The position numbers were made by a program, and so were the translations under genes. Of a DNA stretch of 64,000 nt, positions 40,661 through 50,716 are shown piece by piece. Numbering within the stretch: the first letter of the stretch is position 1; each line of letters starts with the position of its first letter. Location: positions 1 through 64,000 of the forward strand of contig JBBSWN010000010.1 in assembly GCA_038046265.1 (NCBI GenBank). The letters run 5' to 3'. The notes under the pieces are model-generated. The model saw only the letters and a list, made by a program, of their open reading frames with translations. It ran no database searches and was not told the DNA's origin. This DNA is from JAGWAC01 sp038046265. GTDB taxonomy: Archaea > Nanobdellota > Nanobdellia > SCGC-AAA011-G17 > JACPIM01.

Positions 40661-43600
40661 ATGACAACTCAATCAGAAAACCAAATTGAAGAAGATTACT
40701 CAGCTAAAAGCATCAAGGTTTTAAAAGGATTACAAGGAATAAAGCTGCGCCCGGCTATGTATATAGGAGACACTTATTCGAGAGGGTTACATCATTTAGT
40801 TGATGAGGTAGTTTCAAATTCAATTGACGAGGCTTTAGCTGGATTTTGCAAAAAAATTACTGTAATTTTAAATAAAGATAATTCTGTTTCTATTGAGGAT
40901 GATGGGAGAGGAATTCCAGTTGACATGCATCCTACTGAAAATAAACCAGCTATAGAAGTTGTTATGACTAGTTTGCATTCTGGAGGAAAGTTTGAGAAAA
41001 AAGCATATCAAGTTTCTGGAGGTTTACATGGAGTTGGATTAAGTGTTGTTAATGCTTTGAGTGAGTTTGTTGTTGCGCAAGTAAAAAGAAATAATAAGAT
41101 TTACCAAATTAAATTTGAGAAAGGAGTTCCTGGAAAATTGGAAGTTATAGGTGAGACAAAAGATACAGGAACTAAAATTATGTTTAAACCAAGCAAAGAG
41201 ATCTTTTCTACTGTTGAATTTGATCCACATATAATTGAAACAAGACTTAAGGATTTAGCTTATTTAAACAAAGGTTTAAGGATTATTTTTAAAAATGAAA
41301 TTGAAGACAAAGAGAAAGAATTTATTTTTGAGAAGGGCATTGTTTCTTTTGTTGAGAACTTGAACAAGAACAAGGAAGTTTTACATCCTGCAATTTATTT
41401 TACTGGAGAAAAGGACAAGGTTGTTGTTGAAATAGCTTTACAATATAATAATGAGTTTTTAGACAGAGTTTACAGTTTCTGCAATTCTATTAATACTGTT
41501 GAAGGGGGAACTCATGAGGCTGGATTTTCAACTGCTTTAACAAGAGCTATTAATGAGTACTTGAAAAAGAATAATGGAAAACATGGAAGTGTACAGTTAA
41601 GCGGCAGTGATGTAAGGGAAGGATTAACTGCTATTATTTCAGTCAAGGTACCTGAACCACAATTTGAAGGACAGACCAAGACAAAATTAGGAAACTCTAA
41701 TGTAAAAGGAATTGTAGGGAGCTTTGTTTATGATAAGTTAATTAATTTTTTAGAAGAAAATCCTAATGTTGCGAAAGCTGTTTTAGAAAAATGCATTTTA
41801 TCTGCAAAAGCGAGGGAAGCTGCAAAAAAAGCAAGAGACTTGACAAGAAGAAAATCTGCCTTAGATTCTAATTCTTTGCCTGGGAAATTAATGGATTGTT
41901 CTGAATCTGATGCTTCTAAATGTGAATTATTTTTAGTAGAGGGAGACAGTGCTGCAGGTACAGGGATAGCTGCAAGAGACAGGAAAACACAAGCTATACT
42001 TCCATTAAAAGGTAAAATTTTGAATGTGGAAAAAGCAAGAATGGATAAAATCTTCAAGCATCAGGAAATTGCAAATATAATTACTGCATTAGGCGCTGGT
42101 GTAGGAGAGGAATTTAATTTAGAAAAATTACGATATCATAAAATTATAATACTTACTGATGCTGATAGTGTTACTAAGGATACTCCCTTACTTTTGTTTA
42201 ATGAAAAAAATGAAATAGAATTTAAGTATATGGGGGATTTTGTTGACAACTGTATAAAACCAGATAATTTTAGCATAAGCTCTTTTTCGATAAATCCTGG
42301 AGAGCATAAAGTGAAGAAAATCTCTAATATTGTAAAGCATCCACTAAAATCTGATTTGTATAATATTAAAACTTATTTAGGCTATAATGTAACAGTTACT
42401 CCTTCTCATAGTATATTTACTTATTCTAATGGAAAGGTGGAAGTGAAGAGTGGAAAAGAGATAACGAAGGAGGATTATATTTTACTGCCAAAAAATCTTC
42501 CAAGGACAGATAAAGTAATCACAATTGACTTAACTGGATTCATGGATAAAAACAGAGTTTATGGTGTAATAAACAAAGAGAAATTAAAAAAGATTCCCGA
42601 TGAAGCATATGTTGATTTAGATTTAGAGAAATGGAAAAATCTGAATTTTATAAGGAAAGAGAAAAAAATTACCAGAGAAAAAATGGAAAAAGCTTTGGGA
42701 TTATATTTTATGGGTCTTGAACAGTGGGAATTTAAACGTGATAACGTTATGCCGCAGTACAAATTATTTAAGAAATATTTAAAAATTTTAGATGTAAATG
42801 AAAAATCTTTAAAATTCAAGGTTCATGTACCTTTTGATAAAGCAGAAAATAATCTGAATTTTATAAATTATTATCTAGATAAGATAACTTCTCCAATTAA
42901 GGATATAAGAATAAAGTTTGATAAAAACTTATGTTATCTTTTGGGGTGGTATATTGGAGACGGAAGTCCTTCAAAAGGAAAGAAAAATCCGTACAGATAT
43001 TCGTTAAGTTTAGGGAAAGATAAACTTCATTACTTAAATAGAATAGGGAAAGCAGTAAAAAAATCTTTAGGTGTTAATTTAATTTTAGATAAATACAGAG
43101 AAAAAACCGAAAATAGTTTAGTTGTTCACTTTAACTCTTATATTTTTGGTTCTTTGTTAAAGTCTTGGGATTTAGAAGACAAATATGCTTTTAACAAATT
43201 TATTCCAAATGAAATATTTAATCTAACAAAGGAACTGCAAATTTCTTTTTTAAAAGGATTATTGCAAAGTGATGGATCTGTATTTGTAGGAAAAAGCAAA
43301 GGCATTGAAAGCAAAGGGGTTTTTGTACACGGCACAAGTTCTAAAAAATTAATGGAGGGAATTGTATTTTTATACAGGCAATTAGGAATGCTTCCATCTA
43401 TAATAAAACGAAGATCTAAAGACCATATGTATAAAGGTGTTATGATAAAAACTAATTATGATGGCTATAGTGTTACTATAGGTTCTATAAAGCAATTAAA
43501 AAAAGGATATGAAATCTGGAATGACCATAAAAATGCATGGAAATTAAAAGAATTTATAGAAAAATCTTCAAGAGAAGAAGATAGAAGGCACATAATTGAA

Positions 43601-44137
43601 GTTAATAATGACTTTAATGCAGTTAAAGTTTTAAATATTGAAAAAATTGAAAGCAAGGATAAATTTGTTTATGATATTTCTGTTGATTTAAACAGAAGTT
43701 TTATTGGTGGATTGGGCGGATTAACTTTACATAATTCTGATGGAAATCATATCTCTTGTTTAATTTTGACTTTCTTTTACAGGCATATGAGAAAATTAAT
43801 TGAAAACGGAAATGTTTATTTAGCATTACCTCCTTTATTTAAAGTGATTAAGGGGAAAAATTCTTATTATGCTAAAGATGAAAATGCATTAAACGAATTA
43901 AGAAAGCAACTGGGAAATGATGTTGTTGTTTTGAGATTCAAAGGATTAGGTGAAATGGATTCTGATGAACTACATGAAACTGTAATGGACAAGGAAAAAA
44001 GAATTTTAAAACAAATTACAATTGAAGATGCTATCCAATCTGACAGAATGTTTACAATTTTAATGGGTGAAGATGTAGAACCGAGAAAGGAGTTTATTAT
44101 GGCAAATGCAAAATTTGCCAAGAATGTTGATGTATAA
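40661..44137 (+). CDS. gyrB: DNA gyrase subunit B with intein
   Basis: 1158 codons, of which 523 are an intein, leaving a 635-residue GyrB of usual length. The GHKL ATPase has SIEDDGRGIPVDMHP near 80 and GLHGVGLSVVNAL. The transducer domain follows. The TOPRIM domain has LFLVEGDSAAG near 426 and, after splicing, the Mg-binding LTDAD-SDGNH. The C-terminal GLGEMDSDELHETVMD is typical. With GyrA it introduces negative supercoils using ATP; the gene family is bacterial in origin. It is followed by an 87-codon gene and gyrA in the same direction. Confidence 0.95.
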   Translation: MTTQSENQIEEDYSAKSIKVLKGLQGIKLRPAMYIGDTYSRGLHHLVDEVVSNSIDEALAGFCKKITVILNKDNSVSIEDDGRGIPVDMHPTENKPAIEVVMTSLHSGGKFEKKAYQVSGGLHGVGLSVVNALSEFVVAQVKRNNKIYQIKFEKGVPGKLEVIGETKDTGTKIMFKPSKEIFSTVEFDPHIIETRLKDLAYLNKGLRIIFKNEIEDKEKEFIFEKGIVSFVENLNKNKEVLHPAIYFTGEKDKVVVEIALQYNNEFLDRVYSFCNSINTVEGGTHEAGFSTALTRAINEYLKKNNGKHGSVQLSGSDVREGLTAIISVKVPEPQFEGQTKTKLGNSNVKGIVGSFVYDKLINFLEENPNVAKAVLEKCILSAKAREAAKKARDLTRRKSALDSNSLPGKLMDCSESDASKCELFLVEGDSAAGTGIAARDRKTQAILPLKGKILNVEKARMDKIFKHQEIANIITALGAGVGEEFNLEKLRYHKIIILTDADSVTKDTPLLLFNEKNEIEFKYMGDFVDNCIKPDNFSISSFSINPGEHKVKKISNIVKHPLKSDLYNIKTYLGYNVTVTPSHSIFTYSNGKVEVKSGKEITKEDYILLPKNLPRTDKVITIDLTGFMDKNRVYGVINKEKLKKIPDEAYVDLDLEKWKNLNFIRKEKKITREKMEKALGLYFMGLEQWEFKRDNVMPQYKLFKKYLKILDVNEKSLKFKVHVPFDKAENNLNFINYYLDKITSPIKDIRIKFDKNLCYLLGWYIGDGSPSKGKKNPYRYSLSLGKDKLHYLNRIGKAVKKSLGVNLILDKYREKTENSLVVHFNSYIFGSLLKSWDLEDKYAFNKFIPNEIFNLTKELQISFLKGLLQSDGSVFVGKSKGIESKGVFVHGTSSKKLMEGIVFLYRQLGMLPSIIKRRSKDHMYKGVMIKTNYDGYSVTIGSIKQLKKGYEIWNDHKNAWKLKEFIEKSSREEDRRHIIEVNNDFNAVKVLNIEKIESKDKFVYDISVDLNRSFIGGLGGLTLHNSDGNHISCLILTFFYRHMRKLIENGNVYLALPPLFKVIKGKNSYYAKDENALNELRKQLGNDVVVLRFKGLGEMDSDELHETVMDKEKRILKQITIEDAIQSDRMFTILMGEDVEPRKEFIMANAKFAKNVDV
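42167..43735 (+). other. intein with LAGLIDADG homing endonuclease in GyrB
   Basis: 523 residues from Ser503 (SVTKDTPLLLFNEKNEIEF, block A with Ser as nucleophile) to the terminal LTLHN, followed by Ser of the C-extein. Block B is in YNVTVTPSHSIFT. Two dodecapeptide motifs are visible: LLGWYIGDGS and FLKGLLQSDGS. The C-terminal splice block is KFVYDISVDLNRSFIGGLGGLTLHN; its usual penultimate His and final Asn are present. It interrupts the metal-binding DAD-SDG of the TOPRIM domain, so GyrB is inactive until splicing. Confidence 0.95.
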
Positions 44138-44184
44138 AAAGCTTTTTAGAAAAAAGCTTTAGCAAAAAACGAAGCAAAAAAACG
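44138..44184 (+). repeat. dispersed hairpin repeat after gyrB
   Basis: AAAGCTTTTT-AGA-AAAAAGCTTT (10-bp perfect arms), then AGCAAAAAACGAAGC and an A run. The double AGC-A-tract tail matches the tRNA-Ser introns closely. Confidence 0.8.
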
Positions 44185-44187
44185 AAA

Positions 44188-44451
44188 ATGCAAGGAAAAC
44201 GACGAGATACATATCAGGCGAATTTGTTTGGGCTTGTTTCAGAAACTAGTACAGCTATTAAAGGAAGAGATTTAGAGAAAGCTAGAAATAATCTAGAAAT
44301 TCTTTTTCGAGAATTTGAATTAATGCCCCATGAAGGATTTATGGGTGGAAAATCTATGTTTGCTGTAATTTATTTTATTTATAGAGGTCTTAAAAAAGAA
44401 TATGATAAACTAATAACCAATGATGAAGAATTTTTGGTAGGGTTAGCATGA
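44188..44451 (+). CDS. small hypothetical protein between gyrB and gyrA
   Basis: 87 residues, predicted helical (LVSETSTAIKGRDLEKARNNLEILFREFELM). A Gly-rich turn and a hydrophobic helix follow (MFAVIYFIYRGLKKEYDKL). The ATGA overlap with gyrA shows translational coupling. No family is recognised. The tight context suggests a link to gyrase or its regulation. Confidence 0.65.
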   Translation: MQGKRRDTYQANLFGLVSETSTAIKGRDLEKARNNLEILFREFELMPHEGFMGGKSMFAVIYFIYRGLKKEYDKLITNDEEFLVGLA

Positions 44452-46859
44452 CAGAGGAAGTACAAATAAAAAAAGTAATAGTTGAAGACCAGCTTAAAGA
44501 AGCTTACTTAGATTATTCTATGTCTGTTATTGTTGGAAGAGCTTTACCTGATGTTAAAGATGGATTAAAACCAGTACACAGAAGAATTCTTTATACAATG
44601 CATGAAATGGGTCTTAATAATGCAAAACCTTTTAGAAAAAGCGCGATGATTGTCGGAGCTTGTTTCAAATATCATCCGCATGGTGATGCACCAATTTACG
44701 AATCTTTAGTAAGAATGGTTCAAGATTTCAACATGAGATATCCTTTAGTTCACGGACATGGAAATTTTTCCAGTGTTGATTTACCAACAAGTTTTGCGCA
44801 TATGCGTTATACAGAAGCAAAATTACAAAAAATAGCTGAAGAAATGTTATTGGATATTGAAAAAGAAACTGTTGATTTTGTTCCTAATTTTGACGGCAGT
44901 TTAAAAGAACCGGTAGTATTGCCTTCTAAATTACCTAATCTATTATTGAATGGATCAACTGGAATTGCAGTTGGAATGGCAACAAATATTCCACCACATA
45001 ATGTAACTGAAATTATTGACGGAACTTTATTAATATTGCAAAATCCAAGTGCTGATATTTTGGAATTAATGAAAATTATTAAAGGACCTGATTTTCCTAC
45101 GGGGGCTATAATTAATGGAAGAAAAGGAATTGAAGATTATTATAAGACTGGAAAAGGAAAACTTATTGTAAGAGCCAAGACTGAAATTGAAGACAATAAG
45201 ATAATTATCAAAGAAATTCCTTATCAAGTTAACAAACCCCTAATGATAGAAGCCATAGCAAATTTAGTAAAAGATGGAACAATAGAGGGAATAAAGGATA
45301 TAAGAGATGAGACTGACAAGACAGGAATAAGAATTATAATCCATCTTAAAAAAGATGAAGACCCAAAACTAATTTTGAATCAGCTGTATAAGCATTCCGG
45401 ACTACAAAGTACTTTTGGTGTAATTATGCTGGCTTTAGTAAATAATGAGCCAAGAATTTTGAATTTAAAAGAAATAATTGAGAATTATATTTTACACAGA
45501 AAAGACGTTGTAGTAAGAAGAACTAAATTTGACTTAAACAAGGCTTTAGACAAAGAACATACATTAGAAGGCTTGAAAATTGCTTTGTCTAATATTGACA
45601 AAGTAATTGAGTTAATTAAAAAATCTGAAGACACTGAAAAAGCTAAAACAAATTTAATTTCTAATTTTAAGTTAAGTGAGAAACAAAGTATTGCTATTTT
45701 AGAGATGAGGTTACAGAGATTAACAAGATTAGAGACTGGAAAAATAAATCAGGATTTAATTGAAACTAAAAAACTTATTTTAGAATTAAAAAGCATTTTA
45801 GCTTCTGAACAGAAAGTCATTGAAATTATTAGAAATGAATTAATTGAATTAAAGAATAAATATTCTGACAAGAGAAGAACACAAATAATTGAAGAAGAAG
45901 CTGAAACTTTAGTCAAGGAAGAGTTAATTAAAGAAGAGAATATTGTTGTGACGTTAACTTATTCTGGATATATTAAACAGGTTCCTTTAAGCACTTACAG
46001 GCAGCAGAGAAGGGGTGGGAAAGGAATTCAAGGAACTTCAACCAAGGATGAAGAGGATATTGTAAAGAATTTACTTGTTACCAGTAATTTGAATACCTTA
46101 ATGTTCTTTACAAACAAAGGAAAAGTATACTGGCTTAAGGGATATGAAATTCCAGAAGTTTCAAGGCAGGCAAAAGGAAAAGCTATTGTGAATTTATTAC
46201 ATTTATCTGAAGGTGAAAAAGTAAATTCAATTTTATCATTAAAAGAATTTTCTGATGTAGAGTATTTGGTATTTGCAACTAAAAGAGGTGGAATTAAGAA
46301 AACTAATTTAATGGAATATGCAAATTTAAGAAAATCCGGCATTATTGCGATTAATTTGAAAGAGAATGACGAGGTTGTTAAAGTTGTGCTGACTGATGGA
46401 AAAAAAGAACTAATTTTAACTTCAAAGAATGGAAAAGCTATAAGGTTTAATGAGAAAGATGCGAGAGAAATGGGAAGAAATTCTTCTGGAGTAAGAGGAA
46501 TTAGATTACAAGACAAGGATGAAGTTATTGGCCTTGAAATTGTTAAAGATACTGATAGCATATTGACTGTTACTGAAAAAGGTTTTGGAAAAAGAACTAA
46601 ATTAGAAGAATATGCTTTAATCAGAAGAGGAGGAAAGGGAGTAAGAAATATTAAAGTAAGCGAGAAAAACGGACATGTTGTTTCAACTTCTATTGTGAAA
46701 GATGATGATGAAATTATTATTATAAGCAAAAAAGGACAGATTATAAGGCTTGATACAAAACAGATTAATGTTATAGGAAGAAACACTTCCGGTGTAAGGG
46801 TAATTAGATTAAATGAAAATGATTCTGTTGCTTCTGTTGCTAAGATTGAGAAGGAATAG
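44448..46859 (+). CDS. gyrA: DNA gyrase subunit A
   Basis: 803 residues. The N-terminal winged-helix core has GRALPDVKDGLKPVHRRIL and the active-site Tyr121 in FAHMRYTEAKL. The C-terminal beta-pinwheel carries the GyrA box QRRGGKG near residue 520 (QQRRGGKGIQGTST), which separates gyrase from topoisomerase IV. Repeated VR-x-x-RL/GVRGIRL blades follow. It pairs with the intein-containing GyrB. It overlaps the 87-codon gene by 4 nt, and its stop abuts the convergent acetyltransferase. Confidence 0.96.
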   Translation: MTEEVQIKKVIVEDQLKEAYLDYSMSVIVGRALPDVKDGLKPVHRRILYTMHEMGLNNAKPFRKSAMIVGACFKYHPHGDAPIYESLVRMVQDFNMRYPLVHGHGNFSSVDLPTSFAHMRYTEAKLQKIAEEMLLDIEKETVDFVPNFDGSLKEPVVLPSKLPNLLLNGSTGIAVGMATNIPPHNVTEIIDGTLLILQNPSADILELMKIIKGPDFPTGAIINGRKGIEDYYKTGKGKLIVRAKTEIEDNKIIIKEIPYQVNKPLMIEAIANLVKDGTIEGIKDIRDETDKTGIRIIIHLKKDEDPKLILNQLYKHSGLQSTFGVIMLALVNNEPRILNLKEIIENYILHRKDVVVRRTKFDLNKALDKEHTLEGLKIALSNIDKVIELIKKSEDTEKAKTNLISNFKLSEKQSIAILEMRLQRLTRLETGKINQDLIETKKLILELKSILASEQKVIEIIRNELIELKNKYSDKRRTQIIEEEAETLVKEELIKEENIVVTLTYSGYIKQVPLSTYRQQRRGGKGIQGTSTKDEEDIVKNLLVTSNLNTLMFFTNKGKVYWLKGYEIPEVSRQAKGKAIVNLLHLSEGEKVNSILSLKEFSDVEYLVFATKRGGIKKTNLMEYANLRKSGIIAINLKENDEVVKVVLTDGKKELILTSKNGKAIRFNEKDAREMGRNSSGVRGIRLQDKDEVIGLEIVKDTDSILTVTEKGFGKRTKLEEYALIRRGGKGVRNIKVSEKNGHVVSTSIVKDDDEIIIISKKGQIIRLDTKQINVIGRNTSGVRVIRLNENDSVASVAKIEKE

Positions 46860-47375
46860 TTATTTTACAAATTCTACATTATTTAGGTTTTCAAATTCCT
46901 TGTCTTTAACTAACCTCTTTTTCATTGTCCAAAAAGTTATCTTTATTTTTTTATTTCCCTTATCCTTAAGAGTTAAATAAGAGTGGGAGGGTTCACCAAT
47001 TATAATATAACCTCTATGTTCATAAAATTCCTCCAAATGTTTTTCTTGAATTTCAAAATCAAGATAGCATTCTTTAAAGCCTTTTGATTTTACTAATTTC
47101 TCTGCATGTTCCAAAATTTTAGTTGCAATACCTTTACCTCTATAATTGCTTCTTACAAAAAGGTCTTCAAAAATGGGTATAATTTTATGTACTCTATCTT
47201 CTTTATAACGAATAAAGATATGTCCAACAGGTTGCTTATTTAAAAATATAATTAAGTATTTGGCTTTGTTTTTATTCTGCTCTTTTAAACGCTTAAGATG
47301 TAATTTATGTAATTTTTCTCCCCTAATTATATCAAAATATTTCAAATCCTCTTTTATAGCTTCACGAATAATCAT
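46860..47375 (-). CDS. GNAT-family acetyltransferase
   Basis: 171 residues. The GNAT fold is clear: HIFIRYKED, then IPIFEDLFVRSNYRGKGIATKILEHAEKLVKSKGF, containing the Q/RxxGxG/A acetyl-CoA motif (RGKGIA). YEHRGYIIIGE follows as motif B. It starts directly after the stop of gyrA on the opposite strand. It follows the ABC transporter gene with no gap, so the two are probably co-transcribed. The substrate is unknown. Confidence 0.85.
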   Translation of the reverse strand: MIIREAIKEDLKYFDIIRGEKLHKLHLKRLKEQNKNKAKYLIIFLNKQPVGHIFIRYKEDRVHKIIPIFEDLFVRSNYRGKGIATKILEHAEKLVKSKGFKECYLDFEIQEKHLEEFYEHRGYIIIGEPSHSYLTLKDKGNKKIKITFWTMKKRLVKDKEFENLNNVEFVK

Positions 47376-49151
47376 TTAACTAACCTCTTTTGATTTTTTA
47401 TGATAGTTTTTCCAGACTTTGTAAAACTTTTTGTTTTTAATTACTTCTTTTAATTGGCCTTCTGCCACTATTTTTCCTTTGTCAAAATAATAAATATAAT
47501 CAAAATTTTTCAGTAAATGCAGCCTGTGAATAGAAGAAATAATAGTTTTATTTTTATAATTCCTGAATATTTCTTTGTAAATTAACATTTCATTTTTAGT
47601 GTCAACAGAACTTGTTGGTTCATCTAAAAGAAGAATATCACTATTTTTAACAGCTAATAATCCACGAGCTAAAGCAAGTCTTTGTTTTTCCCCACCACTT
47701 AAATTAACTCCTTTTTCAGCTATATTTGTGTAAATTCCTTTTCTTAATCTTTTTAAAACAGAGTTAAAAGCAGAAATTTTAATTACCTTATTTATTTCCT
47801 TGTCTGGATAACTTATTCCTAATGTGATATTCTTTTTTATTGTTGTGTTAAATAGTTCTGGTTCTTGGGGAATTAAAGTAACATGTTCACTTAAATGCTT
47901 TAAACCAAATTCCTGAAGTTTATTGTCAACATATAAATCAACAAACTTTACTTGATATAAGCCTCTTAACAAAACTAATAAAGTACTTTTTCCAGAACCA
48001 CTTTCACCTACAAATGCGATTTTTTGTCCTTTTGTAAAATTTATGTTGATATTTTCCATATGATAGAATTTATGTTTTTTATGATAACTAAAATGCAAAT
48101 TTTTTAGTTCTATTTTTTCCCAATTTTTAGGCAAATGAACTTCTTGTTTAATTGGAAGCTGATTATAGGCTTCATTTATGGGAGACATTGCTATTACTTG
48201 AGCGTTTTGCTCCATTAAATTTGAGTAACGCCAGGCAAACTGAAAGAAAGTATTAGATATTTTATCTGCATAACTGTACAGCATGAATAACGTACCTATT
48301 AATACTGTGCCAGTTAAAGTTATTTGATCATATATGTAGACAGCTAGTACAGTGAAAACCATTAAAGATGAAAGTAAACTTGTTAAGAACCATTTAAGTT
48401 CACCTAAAACTACACTTTTCCTGAAAAGCTCCAAAGGTTTGTACATCCTGGTTAAAATTTCCTTTGAAACCATTTTTTGCAACCTTAATGTTATTGTTGT
48501 AATTATGTTAGTTATGTAGTCGTGAATGCCAGCAGCTATATAATTGTCATACAAGTAAAGCCTGTCATACTGCTTTGTTAGAATTTTATCAAACTTGTAT
48601 ATAATAAAGAAAGACAAAGAGCTGAAAAATATTGCTATAGCTGCTGATTTAAAGCTTATGAAACTTAAGACTATTAAAGAGCCAATTAAGTCTATTATAG
48701 ATTCTATGTATGAAAAGATTTCACCTGAAAATCTTCCTAATGAGCCAGAGGATCTATTTATTTTGTCTATTGTGTCGCCTGAATGATGGTCTCTATGCCA
48801 TTTTGGCGGGAGATCTAACACTTTGTTAAAAGATTCTATTTTGTAAAATATTTCTACGAAAAAGGCGTTTCTTCTTTCAATGACTCTTGTTGGTCCATGA
48901 AATGCCCAGAAAGCTACTTTTAAAATTACAATAAAACTTAACAAGAATAAAATTTCTTTTAATAAAGTATTTTCTTGTGAAGTTTGAATAAGATTGAATA
49001 CTTTACCAATTACAAATGGAGTGATTAAATCAATTAAGTTTGCTATTAAAAATGAGAGCAATATAAATACGACTATTGGTTTTCGGCCTTTAGAGTATTT
49101 CCAAGTAAGCTTAAATAAATTCAGTATTGGGTTGGGTGTTTTTTCTTCCAT
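47376..49151 (-). CDS. ABC transporter, fused permease/ATPase (exporter type)
   Basis: 591 residues. Six membrane helices lie in residues 20-320. The nucleotide-binding domain has Walker A GESGSGKSTL, Q-loop LIPQEPELF, signature LSGGEKQRLALARGLL, Walker B ILLLDEPTSSVD and H-loop ISSIHRLHLL. This is the half-transporter layout of lipid, peptide or drug exporters, acting as a homodimer. The GNAT gene follows without a gap. No substrate can be told from the context. Confidence 0.9.
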   Translation of the reverse strand: MEEKTPNPILNLFKLTWKYSKGRKPIVVFILLSFLIANLIDLITPFVIGKVFNLIQTSQENTLLKEILFLLSFIVILKVAFWAFHGPTRVIERRNAFFVEIFYKIESFNKVLDLPPKWHRDHHSGDTIDKINRSSGSLGRFSGEIFSYIESIIDLIGSLIVLSFISFKSAAIAIFFSSLSFFIIYKFDKILTKQYDRLYLYDNYIAAGIHDYITNIITTITLRLQKMVSKEILTRMYKPLELFRKSVVLGELKWFLTSLLSSLMVFTVLAVYIYDQITLTGTVLIGTLFMLYSYADKISNTFFQFAWRYSNLMEQNAQVIAMSPINEAYNQLPIKQEVHLPKNWEKIELKNLHFSYHKKHKFYHMENININFTKGQKIAFVGESGSGKSTLLVLLRGLYQVKFVDLYVDNKLQEFGLKHLSEHVTLIPQEPELFNTTIKKNITLGISYPDKEINKVIKISAFNSVLKRLRKGIYTNIAEKGVNLSGGEKQRLALARGLLAVKNSDILLLDEPTSSVDTKNEMLIYKEIFRNYKNKTIISSIHRLHLLKNFDYIYYFDKGKIVAEGQLKEVIKNKKFYKVWKNYHKKSKEVS

Positions 49152-49236
49152 TATAACCTCTTTTTATAATATTTATAGAATTATTGTGTTTAAAAAATTA
49201 TTTAATAATTTAATTAGTAATTTATGATTATTTAAT

Positions 49237-50550
49237 TTATTTATCTATTATTTCTGCGTAGCCAATCAATCTCCATCTGTCACCAAATCTTCTTGATATT
49301 GTAACTCTATCTGTTTTTGAGCAACATACAGAGAGTTTTAAGTTAACATGAGCAAGGCCTTTTTTCAAGTCATCTATAATACCAACTGTCACACTAGAAT
49401 TAATGTTTAACATTAAAGGTTCAAGCTTTCTTAACGGGTCTACGTTTAGTTCTTCTTTTGTTCCAACCACTCTTTTTAACAAGAATGGCTTTAAAGTGAA
49501 GGAATTCCAGACATCTGGAAGCTTTCCTTTTAATCCAAGGACGTTTCCAGACAACTGGTCTGCTTTTACTATTGAAGGATCAAGCATTGTTAAAATTCCT
49601 ACTGAACCACCTGGCTTTATTTCCTTTACTTCATCACCACCTGATTTCAAGGAAATTATTTTTGCTGATATTGGTTTATATGTTAATTTGCCTTCTTTCT
49701 CTATTTTTAGGCCTGGCTTTATTTCAATTTCATCATTTAGTTTTAAAATTCCTTTTTTTAAACCGCCGCCAAGAACACCACCTTTCAAGCTTTCAATTTT
49801 GGAGCCTGGCTTATTTATATCAAAGCTTCTTACAATAAACATTAAAGGATTATCTTTTTCATTTCTTACAGGAGTTTTTATTGCTTCTTCTATTGCCTGT
49901 ATTAATGCATCTATGTTTGTGTTGTGCTGGGCTGAAATTGGGATTATTAAAGCTGATTCTGCTATTGTTCCTTTTATGAATTCTTTTATTTGCTTGTAAT
50001 TTTCTAGAGCTTCTTCATCACTAACTAAATCTATTTTATTCTGGGCTATTACAATATTTTTTATTCCTGAAATTTCCAGTGCCATTAAATGCTCTCTTGT
50101 CTGGGGTTGAGGGCATTTTTCATTTGCAGCTATCAGTAAAATAGCACCATCCATTATAGCTGCTCCTGAAAGCATTGTTGCCATTAAAGTTTCATGACCA
50201 GGAGCATCAACAAAAGAAACTTTTCTCAAGAATTTAGTTTCTTTTGATTTACAAAAAGGACATACTGGAGAATTTGTATATTTTTTGCATTTCAAGCACT
50301 GATAAAAAGATGCGTCTGCATAACCAATCCTAATTGTAATTCCTTTTTTTAATTCTTCTGAATGGGTGTCTGTCCATTTTCCTGTAAGAGTTTTAACTAA
50401 TGTGGTTTTGCCGTTGTCAACTTGACCCACGGTGCCAATATTAACTTCTGGCTGGACAAATTCCTGTTTGTGAACTGATTTTTCTTCTACTTTAGTTTTC
50501 TTTATTTCTATTGTTTTTACTTCTTCTGTTTGTTTCTTAGGTCTGGGCAT
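49237..50550 (-). CDS. eif2g: translation initiation factor aIF2 subunit gamma
   Basis: 437 residues. G1 is GQVDNGKT, where most archaeal factors have GHVDHGKT. G3 is DAPGHE, G4 is NKID and G5 is around IPISAQHN. A zinc knuckle CLKCKKYTNSPVCPFCKS sits in the switch region, diagnostic for e/aIF2-gamma. Domains II and III follow. An N-terminal Lys/Glu tail of about 35 residues precedes the GTPase. It delivers initiator Met-tRNA to the small subunit. Two dispersed hairpin repeats lie just upstream. Confidence 0.95.
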   Translation of the reverse strand: MPRPKKQTEEVKTIEIKKTKVEEKSVHKQEFVQPEVNIGTVGQVDNGKTTLVKTLTGKWTDTHSEELKKGITIRIGYADASFYQCLKCKKYTNSPVCPFCKSKETKFLRKVSFVDAPGHETLMATMLSGAAIMDGAILLIAANEKCPQPQTREHLMALEISGIKNIVIAQNKIDLVSDEEALENYKQIKEFIKGTIAESALIIPISAQHNTNIDALIQAIEEAIKTPVRNEKDNPLMFIVRSFDINKPGSKIESLKGGVLGGGLKKGILKLNDEIEIKPGLKIEKEGKLTYKPISAKIISLKSGGDEVKEIKPGGSVGILTMLDPSIVKADQLSGNVLGLKGKLPDVWNSFTLKPFLLKRVVGTKEELNVDPLRKLEPLMLNINSSVTVGIIDDLKKGLAHVNLKLSVCCSKTDRVTISRRFGDRWRLIGYAEIIDK

Positions 50551-50593
50551 TTTTCAATAGAATTTCAAAATTTTTGGTATTTAATACTTTCTG

Positions 50594-50657
50594 AGAACCC
50601 TTTTAAGAAAAGCGTTCACGGAAAAAGAACCCTTTTAAGAAAAAGCTTCACCAAAAA
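50594..50657 (+). repeat. two tandem dispersed hairpin repeats
   Basis: First copy (50594-50626): GAAC-C-CTTTT-AAG-AAAAG-C-GTTC, then ACGGAAAAA. Second (50627-50657): GAAC-C-CTTTT-AAG-AAAAAG-CTTC, then ACCAAAAA. The GAAC/GTTC and GAA/TTC outer arms pair, although the bases differ from other copies. They lie between divergent aIF2-gamma and the small-gene cluster. Confidence 0.8.
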
Positions 50658-50716
50658 TGAGTTTGATTTTTTTTGAATAATAAGGTTTAAAAAGAAAGAT
50701 TTTAAAGAAAATACTC

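Noticed and set aside
46028..46786. 252-codon open frame antisense to gyrA
   Set aside because: A shadow of a strongly conserved gene. Ser/Pro/Leu-rich translation with no domain and no promoter.
50594..50657. Dispersed hairpins read as intrinsic terminators
   Set aside because: The hairpins are followed by A runs, not T runs, in the fixed orientation. Many lie upstream of genes or inside coding and tRNA sequences.
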